Of a stretch of 64,000 bases of DNA, positions 46,104-53,857 are shown piece after piece (the first letter of the stretch is position 1; the number at the start of each line of letters is the position of its first letter). The DNA is from Nocardioides scoriae. Lineage in GTDB: Bacteria; Actinomycetota; Actinomycetes; Propionibacteriales; Nocardioidaceae. The stretch is taken from assembly GCF_900104965.1 (NCBI RefSeq), contig NZ_LT629757.1, positions 124,001 to 188,000 of the forward strand. Reading direction: 5' to 3'. Both the position numbers and the translations under genes were made by a program. The notes beneath the pieces are model-generated. The model searched no databases. It was not told where the DNA came from and saw only the letters and a program-made list of their open reading frames with translations.

Positions 46104-46772
46104 TCAGGCCGGGGTGGTGTCGGGCTCGAGGTCGACGAGGTGGCTCAGCGTCTGCCAGGTGGCGAGCTCGACCGCGGCGGCGGCCTCGGCGTCGCGGCGG
46201 GCCAGGTGGTCGACCAGGCGGTCGTGCAGGTCGACCGAGCCGCGGCCGGCGAGGGAGGAGAAGCGCAGCCGCTCGGCGCGGCGCACGAGCGGGGTGTGCT
46301 GGGCCAGCACGGCCGCCACGGCACGGTTGCCGGCGGCCCGGACGGGCACGCCGTGGAGCAGGTCGTCGGCCGCCAGCGCCGCGTCGACGTCGCCGCGCTC
46401 GAGGGCCGCCGCGAAGTCGAGGTTGGCGGCGCGCATCTCGTCGAGGTCGTCGGCGGTGAGCAGGGGAGCGGCCTCCCGGACGGCGAGCTGGTGCATGGCC
46501 GCGACGACGGACTGCGCCTCGCGGACGGCGCGGGCCTCCGGCTGCGTCACGACGGTCGAGCGCCCGGGACTGGTCTCGACGAACCCGACCTGCTCGAGGC
46601 GGAGCAGGGCCTCGCGGACCGGCGTGCGGCTGACGCCGAGGCGCTCGGCCAGCTCCTGGTCGCGCAGCTGCTCGCCCGGCGCGAGCTCGCCGCTGACCAG
46701 CGCGTCGACGAGCCGGTCGTGGACGTCGTCGCGCAGCAGGCGGCGTCGGAGGGGGACCTCGCTGATCGGCAT
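46104..46772 (-). CDS. GntR/FadR-type regulator, probable AcdS regulator
   Basis: A 222-residue GntR protein: N-terminal winged HTH (PGEQLRDQELAERLGVSRT, then PVREALLRLEQVGFV) and a C-terminal all-helical FCD domain with metal-ligand-like His/Asp (DEMRAANLDFAAAL, DLHDRLVDHLARRD). It is directly upstream of acdS on the same strand. The ATG at 46772 is overlapped by a perfect 14-bp palindrome, TGCAATATATTGCA, of the type bound by FadR-family regulators, so it probably controls its own operon with acdS. In some actinobacteria acdS is known to be accompanied by a GntR regulator. Confidence 0.9.
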   Translation of the reverse strand: MPISEVPLRRRLLRDDVHDRLVDALVSGELAPGEQLRDQELAERLGVSRTPVREALLRLEQVGFVETSPGRSTVVTQPEARAVREAQSVVAAMHQLAVREAAPLLTADDLDEMRAANLDFAAALERGDVDAALAADDLLHGVPVRAAGNRAVAAVLAQHTPLVRRAERLRFSSLAGRGSVDLHDRLVDHLARRDAEAAAAVELATWQTLSHLVDLEPDTTPA

Positions 46773-46785
46773 GCAATATATTGCA
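46772..46785. promoter_or_regulatory. perfect palindromic operator of the GntR-acdS unit
   Basis: TGCAATATATTGCA, perfectly self-complementary, overlaps the first base of the GntR start codon. In this very G/C-rich DNA such an A/T-rich palindrome is exceptional. It contains TATATT, a possible -10, only 2 nt before the ATG. Bound protein here would block transcription or initiation of the gene itself. Confidence 0.8.
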
Positions 46786-46825
46786 GCACGGATGGGCGAT
46801 GGGCGCCAGTTTCGGACCAGAGACG

Positions 46826-46888
46826 GGTAGTCCGCGACGTTCGGCAGCCTTCCAGGGGGCTGGAGGGTGCCGAACGTCGCGGACTACC
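46826..46888. terminator. 63-nt hairpin with 21-bp perfect stem (repeat family C)
   Basis: Left arm 46826-46846 and right arm 46868-46888 are perfect 21-bp complements; the 21-nt middle can pair further (CTTCCAG with CTGGAGG). It lies 77 bp beyond the stop of the MFS gene and 54 bp before the GntR start, so it would separate the MFS transcript from the GntR-acdS unit. No T-run follows. Sequence to the right (46889-46945) is a tandem of GATCCCGAGGCCC-like units. Confidence 0.75.
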
Positions 46889-46964
46889 GGGATCCCGAGG
46901 CCCGAGGCCCCGGGATCCCGAGGCCCCGAGGTCCCGGAGCCCCGAGAGGCCCAGGGACCGGGGG

Positions 46965-48179
46965 TCAGTCGAGGTCGCCGACCAGGACGGCCTCGGCCTC
47001 CTGCTGCTCGGTCTCCTCGTGGTGCGTGGTCGCGGCGACGGTGCGGGCGCCGGCGGCGAGGACGGCGACACCGATGGCGACCATGATCGCGCCGAACCAG
47101 AAGGGCGCGTGCACGTGCGGGGCGGCCTCGGAGCCGAACAGGCGCAGGGCGACGTAGGGGCCGACGGCGCCGCCGGTGAACCGCACGAAGCTGTACGCCG
47201 CGGACGCGACGGGCCGCTCGACGGGCGCCGCACCCATGACGGCCTCGGTGATGAGGGTGTTGTTGGAGCCGATGAAGGCGCCCGAGGCGATGATGCCGAC
47301 GATCACCACGGTCGGGTGGTCGGCGAAGATGCCCATGATCGCGAGGTCGGCGGTGAACAGCACGAGGGTGGCCAGGATGGCCGGCACGGTGCCGATGGCG
47401 CGCTGCACGATCGGGGCGACGACCACCGAGACGAAGGCGACCAGCAGGCCCCAGCCGAAGTAGACCCAGCCGATCTGGATGATCCCCAGCTCCGGCAGCG
47501 CGAACGGGCCGGCGGCGAGGATGGTGAAGAAGCCGATGTTGTAGAAGATCGCGGTGACCGCGACGACGAGCAGCGGCTTGTGGGTGAGCGCCTTGAACGG
47601 GTCGGCCAGCGACGTGCGACGCCCGGTCGGCGGGGTGCTGGGCAGGAAGACCGCCGTGCCGACGAGCGCGATCACCATCAGCACCGAGACGCCGAAGAAC
47701 GGGGCGCGCCACGACTGCTCGCCCAGGACGCCGCCGATGAGCGGGCCCGACGCGATGCCGATGCCCAGGGCGGCCTCGAACAGGATGATCGCCTGGCCGG
47801 TCGACCCCTTGGCCGACATCACGATGGTGGCCAGCGCCGTCGCGACGAACAGCGCGTTGCCCAGGCCCCAGCCGGCGCGGAAGGCGACGATCGCGCTGAC
47901 GGAGTCGGAGGCCCCGGCGAGCGCGGCGAAGATGATGATGAGCACGAGCCCGGAGAGCAGGGTGCGCTTGGCGCCGATGCGGCTCGAGACGACGCCGGTG
48001 ACGAGCATCGCGATGCCCATGATGGCCATGTAGCTGGTGAACATCAGCGACACCTGGCTGGGCGTCGCGTCCAGCTGGGAGGCGATGGACTTCAGGATCG
48101 GGTCGACCAGGCCGATGCCCATGAAGGCGATGACACAGGCGAAGGCGACCGCCCAGACGGCACGTGGTTGCTTCAGCAT
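46965..48179 (-). CDS. MFS transporter (DHA1-like)
   Basis: A 404-residue permease with 12 predicted helices. The motif A region appears as VSSRIGAKRTLLSGLV and motif C as ALGIGIASGPLIGGVLG. The acidic C-terminus (ETEQQEAEAVLVGDLD) is cytosolic. It resembles bacterial drug/sugar-efflux permeases of the DHA1 group. It is transcribed with a MarR-type gene 45 bases upstream on the same strand, so export of a toxic compound under MarR control is likely. Confidence 0.88.
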   Translation of the reverse strand: MLKQPRAVWAVAFACVIAFMGIGLVDPILKSIASQLDATPSQVSLMFTSYMAIMGIAMLVTGVVSSRIGAKRTLLSGLVLIIIFAALAGASDSVSAIVAFRAGWGLGNALFVATALATIVMSAKGSTGQAIILFEAALGIGIASGPLIGGVLGEQSWRAPFFGVSVLMVIALVGTAVFLPSTPPTGRRTSLADPFKALTHKPLLVVAVTAIFYNIGFFTILAAGPFALPELGIIQIGWVYFGWGLLVAFVSVVVAPIVQRAIGTVPAILATLVLFTADLAIMGIFADHPTVVIVGIIASGAFIGSNNTLITEAVMGAAPVERPVASAAYSFVRFTGGAVGPYVALRLFGSEAAPHVHAPFWFGAIMVAIGVAVLAAGARTVAATTHHEETEQQEAEAVLVGDLD

Positions 48180-48224
48180 GACTTCCTCTGGCTGGTGGGG
48201 ACGGGTGGTGCGAGCGGTGGGGCG

Positions 48225-48650
48225 CTAGCCGACGAGGTCGCGCAGCACGGCCACGGTGGTGGCGAGGTCCTGCGGCGAGAGGTCGGCGTCCCGGATCCGC
48301 TCCGCGACGAGCGCGGCGTTGCGCTCACGGACGTGGGCGAGCTGCTCGAGGCCGGCCGGCGTCAGCGCGACCAGGCTGGAGCGCGCGTCGTCGGGGTGGG
48401 GCGAGCGCGCGGCCCACCCCTTCTCGACGAGGCCCTTGACCAGCCCGGTCATGGTCGGCTGGCTGCATCGGTCGGCCTCGGCCAGGGCGCCCACGGCGCT
48501 GGGGCCGAGCTCGTCGAGCAGGCTGAGCAGCCGGGTGCTGGCGGCCGGGACGTCGGTGGTGTTGCGACGCACGACGCGGACCAGGCGGGCGCTCAGCACC
48601 ACGAGCTCGTTGCTGAGGTCCTGGACCTCGACGACCGCGTGGTTGCTCAT
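48225..48650 (-). CDS. MarR family transcriptional regulator
   Basis: A 141-residue MarR protein. The HTH spans about residues 48-75 (ALAEADRCSQPTMTGLVKGL) and the wing RSPHPDDARSSLVALTPAG. ATG 48650 is chosen because CATACT (48663-48658) lies 7 nt upstream as a leaderless-type -10, overlapped by an inverted repeat (48661-48681). It precedes the MFS pump on the same strand and is probably its repressor. Confidence 0.9.
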   Translation of the reverse strand: MSNHAVVEVQDLSNELVVLSARLVRVVRRNTTDVPAASTRLLSLLDELGPSAVGALAEADRCSQPTMTGLVKGLVEKGWAARSPHPDDARSSLVALTPAGLEQLAHVRERNAALVAERIRDADLSPQDLATTVAVLRDLVG

Positions 48651-48657
48651 GACAACC

Positions 48658-48681
48658 AGTATGCATAGGAAGGCTATGGAT
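48658..48681. promoter_or_regulatory. marR-MFS promoter with overlapping operator
   Basis: On the minus strand the -10 is CATACT (48663-48658). ATGCATAG (48661-48668) and CTATGGAT (48674-48681) form an inverted repeat with one mismatch and a 5-nt spacer, typical in size for MarR binding. Confidence 0.55.
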
Positions 48682-48702
48682 ATCAACTCCGAGCTGGAAC
48701 GC

Positions 48703-48737
48703 GACTATTCACTTCGAGTAGTCTCTGTGTGTATAGT
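48703..48737 (+). promoter_or_regulatory. promoter region of the PadR-ABC operon
   Basis: TATAGT (48732-48737) lies 6 nt before ATG 48744, giving a leaderless message. GACTA (48703-48707) and TAGTC (48719-48723) form a short inverted repeat that would cover the -35 region, a plausible PadR site. Confidence 0.5.
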
Positions 48738-48743
48738 CCCGGC

Positions 48744-49268
48744 ATGCCCACCGCCCACGTCCTCCTCGGGATCCTGGCCGCCGGCCCGGCCCACGGCTAC
48801 GACCTCAAGCGCGAGCACGACGCGCGCCTCCCGGGGGCCAAGCCCCTGGCCTACGGGCAGGTCTACGCGACCCTGGCCCGCCTCGAGCGCGACGGCCAGA
48901 TCGAGGTCGCGACCACCGAGAACGACGGCGGCCCGGAGCGCACCGTCTACGCCATCGCCGGTCCCGGCGAGGAGGCGCTGCTCGACTGGCTGGCCACGCC
49001 GGAGGCGCCGGGGCCGTACGCCGCGGAGGAGCTGGTCCGCAAGACCGTCACCGCGCTGCGCCTGCACCGCGACGCGCGGCCGTTCCTCACCGCCCAGCGG
49101 GCGCTGCACCTCGACCGGATGCGCGGCCTGGTCGCCGAGCAGCGTGCCGCGGTCGACGTCGAGGCGCGGATCGCGCTGGACCACACGATCTTCCACCTCG
49201 ACGCCGACCTGAGGTGGCTGGACACCGCGGCCTCTCGGGTCGCCGAGGAGAGGACCGCACTGCGATGA
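48744..49268 (+). CDS. PadR family transcriptional regulator
   Basis: A 174-residue PadR protein. The N-terminal winged HTH (HVLLGILAAGPAHGYDLKR, then AYGQVYATLARLERDGQIEV) is followed by a helical C-terminal dimer domain (AEELVRKTVTALRLHRD). ATG 48744 fits the leaderless -10 at 48732; a GTG at 48729 lies before the -10 and is unlikely. The stop overlaps the ABC ATPase start by 4 bases, so the regulator is part of the efflux operon and probably represses it until a drug binds. Confidence 0.92.
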   Translation: MPTAHVLLGILAAGPAHGYDLKREHDARLPGAKPLAYGQVYATLARLERDGQIEVATTENDGGPERTVYAIAGPGEEALLDWLATPEAPGPYAAEELVRKTVTALRLHRDARPFLTAQRALHLDRMRGLVAEQRAAVDVEARIALDHTIFHLDADLRWLDTAASRVAEERTALR

Positions 49269-49954
49269 CCACCACGACGGGGCTGCTGCGAGCCCATGCC
49301 CTGCACAAGTCCTTCGGTCGCACCGAGGCGCTGCGCGGGGCGTCGGTCGACGTCGCGGCGGGCGAGGTGCTGGCGCTGACCGGCCCCTCGGGCAGCGGCA
49401 AGTCGACGCTGCTGCTGTGCCTGGCCGGAGTGCTGCGCCCCGAGGCCGGGTCGGTGACCTACGACGGCCGTCGGCTCGACGACCTGGGGGAGGGCGAGCG
49501 GACCCGGCTGCGGCGGCGCGAGTTCGGGCTGGTGCTCCAGTTCGGCCAGCTCGTGCCCGAGCTGTCGGCCGTGCAGAACGTCATGGTGCCGCTGCTGCTC
49601 GAGCGCCACGACCGGGCGGCCGCGCGCACCGCGGCGCTGGCCTGGCTGGAGCGGCTCGGTGCCCACGGCCTGGCCGACGCGCTGCCCGGCGACCTGTCGG
49701 GCGGGGAGTCCCAGCGGGTGGCGATGGCCCGGGCGCTGGTCACCGGCCCCGCGGTCGTCTTCGCCGACGAGCCCACCGGCGCCCTCGACACCGTCAGCGG
49801 CGAGGAGGTCATGGAGGTGCTCGTCTCGACCGCCCGCGACACCGGCGCGGCGATCGTGCTGGTCACCCACGACAACCGCGTCGCGGCGTACGCCGACCGC
49901 GAGGTCGTGCTCCGTGACGGCACCCTCGACCCGTCAGCGGCGGTGACGCCGTGA
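49265..49954 (+). CDS. ABC transporter ATP-binding protein (MacB/LolD-type)
   Basis: A 229-residue ATPase: Walker A GPSGSGKST (about residues 40-48), Q-loop LVLQFGQLVPEL, signature LSGGESQR and Walker B VVFADEPTGALD, with THD as the H-loop. The TGALD type is that of exporters working with FtsX-like permeases. ATG 49265 overlaps the PadR stop (ATGA), and the stop overlaps the permease GTG. The three genes make a compact PadR-controlled ABC unit, likely for peptide or drug resistance. Confidence 0.94.
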   Translation: MTTTTGLLRAHALHKSFGRTEALRGASVDVAAGEVLALTGPSGSGKSTLLLCLAGVLRPEAGSVTYDGRRLDDLGEGERTRLRRREFGLVLQFGQLVPELSAVQNVMVPLLLERHDRAAARTAALAWLERLGAHGLADALPGDLSGGESQRVAMARALVTGPAVVFADEPTGALDTVSGEEVMEVLVSTARDTGAAIVLVTHDNRVAAYADREVVLRDGTLDPSAAVTP

Positions 49955-51321
49955 GGGCGCTGGTCGTGATGCTGCTCCGCCGCGGCGGCTGGACGCGTCC
50001 GGTGCTGGTCGCCGGGTGCACCGCCGTCGTGACGGCCCTGCTGCTGGTGGCGGTGAGCATCCTGCTGATGCCCGAGTACGCCGACGAGCAGCTGCTCGCC
50101 ATCGTCGCGGAGTCCGGCACCCGGGGTGGTGTCGCCTTCGGGGCCGCGATCCTGACGGTGCCGCTGCTCCTGCTGCTCCACCAGGCGCTGCGCCTGGGCA
50201 ACGCGGCCCGCGAGCGTCGCCTGGCCGGGCTGCGGCTGGCCGGCGCGACGCCGGGGGAGGTGCGCCTGCTCGGCGCCGGCGAGGTGGCGCTGCCCGCCCT
50301 GGCCGGGGCCGTGCTGGGTGTCGGCCTGTGGTGGCTGCTGCGGGTCGTGCTCGGCGGGACGCCCACCGGCGGGCCCCAGTGCCGCGAGACGGCCGACTAC
50401 GTCGGGTGCACCTTCTCCGGGACGGGCGTCGGCCTCAGGCTGGTCCCGACCACGGTCTCCCCGCCCTGGTGGGGCGTGCTGCTGGTCGTGCTGGGCGTCG
50501 CGCTGCTGGGCCTGGTGATGGGCCTGGCGACCGGCCGCACGGTCACGACCACGCCCCACGGCGTCACCCGCCGCAGCACCCGGCGCCGGCCGCGGCCGTG
50601 GGGCCTGGTCGTGCTGGTGGTGGCCGCGGTGCTGATGGGCGTGGCGATCTCGGCGCACGGCCGCACGCTCGCCGACGTCGGGCTCTTCGGTGCCCTGGGG
50701 CTCGCGGTGCTGGGGCTGCTGCTGCTCGCGCCGTGGACGGCGTACGTCCTGGGTCGGCGGGCCGCCGGACGGGTCGGCGACGTCCCGGGCCTGCTCGCCG
50801 CGCAGCGGCTGGTGGCCGACCCGCGCGCCGCGGGACGCGCCGGGGCGGCGGTCGGGGGCATCGGGCTGGCCGCCGGTGCGGTGGCGGGCCTGCTGGGGAG
50901 CCTGGTCGACGCGGGCCAGGCGGAGGCCTACTACCTGTTCCCGATGGTGCTGGTCGCGGTGTGCCTGGTCGGCGCGCTCGTGGTGGTGAGCCTGTCGCTG
51001 GCGGTGCACTCCGCGGAGACGCTCACCGACCGGCAGCGCTCGATGGCCTCGCTGCACGCGCTCGGCGTGCCGACCGGCGACATCCGTGCCTCCCAGGTCC
51101 GTGAGGGCGCCCTGGTGGCGGTCCCGATGGCCGTGATCGGCGCGGCGCTCGGCGGGCTCGGGATCGCCCTGCTCGACGGCGGTCTCTTCGCCGTGCTGAC
51201 GACCCTGCTCGGGGTGGCGGTGACGCCGTGGCTTGCGCTGGTCGCCGTACGCCTCGCGGTGCGCCTCACCGGCCCCGTCGCCGCCCGGGTGGTCGACCCC
51301 GAGCACCTCCGCACCGCCTAG
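49951..51321 (+). CDS. FtsX-like ABC transporter permease
   Basis: A 456-residue permease with about eight to ten hydrophobic segments. The first helix is VLVAGCTAVVTALLLVAV; an FtsX-like domain is seen in RLGNAARERRLAGLRLAGAT, then PGEVRLLGAGEVALPALAGA, and again near the C-terminus (SMASLHALGVPTGDIRASQV). A small extracytoplasmic loop with two cysteines (PQCRETADYVGCTFSG) lies near residue 135. GTG 49951 overlaps the ATPase stop. Works with the preceding ATPase. Confidence 0.9.
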   Translation: MRALVVMLLRRGGWTRPVLVAGCTAVVTALLLVAVSILLMPEYADEQLLAIVAESGTRGGVAFGAAILTVPLLLLLHQALRLGNAARERRLAGLRLAGATPGEVRLLGAGEVALPALAGAVLGVGLWWLLRVVLGGTPTGGPQCRETADYVGCTFSGTGVGLRLVPTTVSPPWWGVLLVVLGVALLGLVMGLATGRTVTTTPHGVTRRSTRRRPRPWGLVVLVVAAVLMGVAISAHGRTLADVGLFGALGLAVLGLLLLAPWTAYVLGRRAAGRVGDVPGLLAAQRLVADPRAAGRAGAAVGGIGLAAGAVAGLLGSLVDAGQAEAYYLFPMVLVAVCLVGALVVVSLSLAVHSAETLTDRQRSMASLHALGVPTGDIRASQVREGALVAVPMAVIGAALGGLGIALLDGGLFAVLTTLLGVAVTPWLALVAVRLAVRLTGPVAARVVDPEHLRTA

Positions 51322-51375
51322 GCGGTGCACGTCGGGGAGCCGAGCCGGGGCGCGGGGGGCTCAGGCTCGGCTCCC

Positions 51376-51381
51376 TACGCT
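51376..51381 (+). promoter_or_regulatory. probable -10 of the zinc-ribbon gene
   Basis: TACGCT lies 6 nt before GTG 51388; leaderless transcript likely. Confidence 0.45.
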
Positions 51382-51387
51382 GGCGCG

Positions 51388-51591
51388 GTGTTCCTCCTCT
51401 TCGGCCTCGCCACCCGCCAGAAGCCGCTCGGCGCCGGCGCGACGCGCACCTGCCCCCGCTGCCACAACGCGACGACGTGGGCGCGGGTGCGGGAGCACCG
51501 CCAGCTCACGCTGTTCTTCGTGCCGGTCGCCCGCTGGAAGCGCCGCGAGCTCGAGGTGTGCGGGATCTGCGGCACGACCATCGCCGCCTGA
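51388..51591 (+). CDS. zinc-ribbon domain protein, 67 aa
   Basis: A 67-residue protein with two CxxC pairs, RTCPRCHNATTW and LEVCGICGTTIA, forming a zinc ribbon, and a hydrophobic N-terminal stretch (VFLLFGLATRQKPLG) that is too short and polar for a confident membrane helix. Members of this small family are common in actinobacteria and have no known function. GTG 51388 is preferred to the upstream in-frame ATG-like start at 51325 because it lies 6 nt from a TACGCT -10 and the added residues look non-coding. Confidence 0.78.
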   Translation: MFLLFGLATRQKPLGAGATRTCPRCHNATTWARVREHRQLTLFFVPVARWKRRELEVCGICGTTIAA

Positions 51592-51592
51592 G

Positions 51593-51713
51593 CCCTTCGA
51601 GACGGGCCTGGCCCTTCGAGACGGGCCTGGCCCTTCGAGACGGGCCTGGCGGCCCTCCTCAGGGAACGGGGCTGTCGTCCCCTGAGGAACGACGGAGTCG
51701 TGTCTCGAAGGGG
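51593..51713. repeat. family B repeat cluster between convergent genes
   Basis: Three 19-bp tandem units CCCTTCGAGACGGGCCTGG (51593-51611, 51612-51630, 51631-51649) are followed by CCTCCTCAGGG and, in inverted orientation, a copy of family B from CCCCTGAGGAACGACGG to GTCTCGAAGGGG (51679-51713). The inverted copy closely matches the unit at 5691. The arms can fold into a large hairpin filling the gap between two convergent genes, which suits a terminator. Confidence 0.88.
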
Positions 51714-51717
51714 CGGC

Positions 51718-52002
51718 TCAGAACGGCGGCCGCCCCGTCCCCGCGATCCGGAAACGGCGCCACGGGTCGCGGTCGGAGAGCCGGCCCGGCGCCTCGCCGT
51801 ACGCCGTCCGCAGCGTGACCGTCGAGCCCGCCACCGCGTCGTCGAGCGACGCGTCGGCGGCGAGCCGGCCCCACCAGTGGAAGCGGCCGTCGATCGGCTC
51901 GAAGTGACCCCGCAGCCGCACCTGCAGCTCGAGGTCACCGACGTGGGCGGGGCCGTCGTACGCCTCCTGGGGCTCGTGGGTCACGGACCCGGGCGTGCTC
52001 AC
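51718..52002 (-). CDS. DUF4873 family protein
   Basis: A 94-residue protein with the DUF4873 core (HVGDLELQVRLRGHFEPID, then GRFHWWGRLAAD and RDPWRRFRIAGTGRPPF). The family is actinobacterial, sometimes fused to flavoprotein monooxygenases, with no known function. GTG 52002 overlaps the stop of the TetR gene by 4 bases, so it is co-transcribed with the regulator. With the divergent diiron oxygenase it forms a three-gene oxygenase cassette. Confidence 0.85.
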   Translation of the reverse strand: MSTPGSVTHEPQEAYDGPAHVGDLELQVRLRGHFEPIDGRFHWWGRLAADASLDDAVAGSTVTLRTAYGEAPGRLSDRDPWRRFRIAGTGRPPF

Positions 52003-52694
52003 TCGGCCACCAGCCGCAGCGTGCCGTCGCCCTCGACGCGGACGCCGTGCTCGGCGGCGATGCCCTCGAAGGCGTGCCAGACGAAGGAGCTGAGGTAGCG
52101 CGAGACCGCCGCGCGGCTCATGGTGCGGCGCCGCAGCCACCACTCGCCGGTGGAGAGCCCGAGGCCGACCAGCCCGTGGGCCCAGGGCTCCGCTCCGGCG
52201 GCGTCGAGCCCGAGGTCGCGCAGCGCGTCGCCCAGGGTGCGGGCGATGGTGGCCGCGACCATCTCCTTGCCGTCGGCGAGCGGGTCGTCACCGCTGCGGT
52301 GCTCGACGAGCAGGAAGAACACGTGCGGGTGGGCGGCGATGAGATCCAGGTAGACCGCGCAGCCGCGCTCGACGCGCTCGCGGACCGGGGCGTCGCCCAG
52401 CAGCACCGGCATCAGGCCCTCGATCACCTGCGCTGCGCCCCAGGCGCCGACGGCACGGTAGAGGTCGTCCTTGTCGGTGAAGTAGCGGTAGAGCACCGGG
52501 CGGCTCACCCCCGCCGACGCCGAGACCTGCGCGATCGACGCCGTCGGGCCGTGCTCGTCGATGGCGCGGACGGCGGCGTCGACCAGCTCGGCGCGGCGCG
52601 CCTCGCGGTGCTCGTCCCAGCGGGAGGAGCGCCCGTCGTCGGGCGACACGAGCTGCTTGACCTGGTCGGTGACGTCCTTGACGCGGCGTGTCAT
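51999..52694 (-). CDS. TetR family regulator of the diiron oxygenase cassette
   Basis: A 231-residue TetR protein. The HTH is AQVSASAGVSRPVLYRYF, then TDKDDLYRAVGAW; the C-terminal ligand-binding domain contains EHRSGDDPLADGKEM. ATG 52694 lies 7 nt from TACTGT (52707-52702), a leaderless-type -10, so it is preferred to GTG 52703. A perfect 8-bp inverted repeat lies just upstream, shared with the divergent oxygenase gene. Confidence 0.92.
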   Translation of the reverse strand: MTRRVKDVTDQVKQLVSPDDGRSSRWDEHREARRAELVDAAVRAIDEHGPTASIAQVSASAGVSRPVLYRYFTDKDDLYRAVGAWGAAQVIEGLMPVLLGDAPVRERVERGCAVYLDLIAAHPHVFFLLVEHRSGDDPLADGKEMVAATIARTLGDALRDLGLDAAGAEPWAHGLVGLGLSTGEWWLRRRTMSRAAVSRYLSSFVWHAFEGIAAEHGVRVEGDGTLRLVAE

Positions 52695-52701
52695 GCGCGT
52701 C

Positions 52702-52735
52702 ACAGTAGCTGACTGTTACGGCAAGTAACAGTTAC
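52702..52735. promoter_or_regulatory. TetR promoter and operator of the diiron oxygenase cassette
   Basis: The TetR -10 TACTGT (minus strand, 52707-52702) is followed by ACTGTTAC (52712-52719), GGCAA and GTAACAGT (52725-52732), a perfect inverted repeat; a second overlapping palindrome GTAACAGTTAC covers 52725-52735. The site lies between the two divergent starts and would control both. Confidence 0.75.
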
Positions 52736-52753
52736 TGCGAGTCAGGAGTCCTG

Positions 52754-53644
52754 ATGACGACCACCGCTTCCCCCACGTCGGTCCCCGAGCGGCTGCTCCG
52801 GTCGTCGGCGCGCCACTCCTACGACCCCGAGGTCGACATCGACTGGGACGCTCCCGTCGACCCGACCCTGTGGGGGATGCAGCCGGAGCGGATGTCGCTC
52901 TACGGCACCGACCTGTGGGAGGGCCTGACCCAGGAGCAGCGGATCACGCTGTCCCACCACGAGGTCGCCTCGATCGCGAGCGTGGGGCTGTGGTTCGAGC
53001 TGATCCTCATGCAGATGATGCTGCGCGACGCGTACGACGACGACCCGACCGCCGCGCACATGCACTACGCCCTGACCGAGGTGGCCGACGAGTGCCGCCA
53101 CTCGACGATGTTCGGCAAGTCGATCGCCCACTTCGGCGTGCCGGCGTACGGCCCGCCCGCGAAGGTCCACCGCCTCGGCCGGCTCTTCAACGCGGTGGTG
53201 CGCGGGCCCTCGGCGTACGCCTCGATCCTGGTGGCCGAGGAGATCCTCGACACCTGGCAGCGCGAGGTGATGAAGGACGAGCGGGTGCAGCCGGTGACCC
53301 GCATGGTCGCGCGGATCCACGTGCTCGAGGAGGCGCGCCACATGACCTTCGCCCGGGACGAGGTGCGCCGCCAGGTCGCCGACCTCTCCGGCCTCGCGCT
53401 GCTCAAGCAGCAGGTGCTGACCGCCCAGACCTGCTTCATGGTGGCCCGCTCGCTGGTCAACCCGGAGATCTACCGCGCCGTCGGCATCGACCCGCGGGTC
53501 GGCCGACGCGCGGCCCTCGGCAACCCGCACTACCGCGCCACGATGCAGTGGATGGGGGAGAAGCCGCTGGCGTTTCTGCGGGAGAACCGGCTGCTCCCGG
53601 CCCACCAGGAGCGGACGTGGCGGGGGGCGCTGTTGCTTGGGTAG
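52754..53644 (+). CDS. AurF-type diiron oxygenase
   Basis: A 296-residue helical di-iron oxygenase (PF11583). Metal motifs ADECRHSTMF (ExxxH variant with EVADECRH) and HVLEEARHMTFARDE are clear, along with VAEEILDTWQREVM between them. AurF oxidises aryl amines to nitro compounds; many actinobacterial homologues are untested and may act on fatty acids or other substrates. The ATG follows CAGGAG. The gene is divergent from the TetR-DUF4873 pair, with the operator between. Confidence 0.9.
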   Translation: MTTTASPTSVPERLLRSSARHSYDPEVDIDWDAPVDPTLWGMQPERMSLYGTDLWEGLTQEQRITLSHHEVASIASVGLWFELILMQMMLRDAYDDDPTAAHMHYALTEVADECRHSTMFGKSIAHFGVPAYGPPAKVHRLGRLFNAVVRGPSAYASILVAEEILDTWQREVMKDERVQPVTRMVARIHVLEEARHMTFARDEVRRQVADLSGLALLKQQVLTAQTCFMVARSLVNPEIYRAVGIDPRVGRRAALGNPHYRATMQWMGEKPLAFLRENRLLPAHQERTWRGALLLG

Positions 53645-53727
53645 TGGCGCCAGTGCCTCGCCCATTCCACCGCCTGTCAGACGCACGCACTTCTCGAGAC
53701 CCGGTCGGGGCAGCGCTCCGGGCACGC

Positions 53728-53800
53728 GGACGATCAGCTCGCTCTCGCCTGACAGTGACTCCGTAGGAGGACGTCGGCTCGGGAGCCGAGCTGATCGTCC
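53728..53800. repeat. 14-bp inverted repeat with 45-nt spacer
   Basis: GGACGATCAGCTCG (53728-53741) and CGAGCTGATCGTCC (53787-53800) are perfect complements. The spacer contains a second hairpin, CGGCTC-GG-GAGCCG, adjoining the right arm, so alternative folds are possible. It lies between convergent genes and at the left edge of the LuxR-hemerythrin pair. Confidence 0.7.
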
Positions 53801-53857
53801 AGGTGTCCGCCGCGGAAACGTCGCCACTCAGCGAGGTGTCCTCCTGCAGCAATGGTG

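Noticed and set aside
46889-46945. Small gene in the G/C-rich tandem next to the hairpin
   Set aside because: No start with a ribosome site, and the composition is that of a simple tandem repeat.
45051-48668. 1205-codon plus-strand frame across acdS, GntR and the MFS gene
   Set aside because: Antisense shadow; the three minus-strand genes have clear family motifs, starts and operators.
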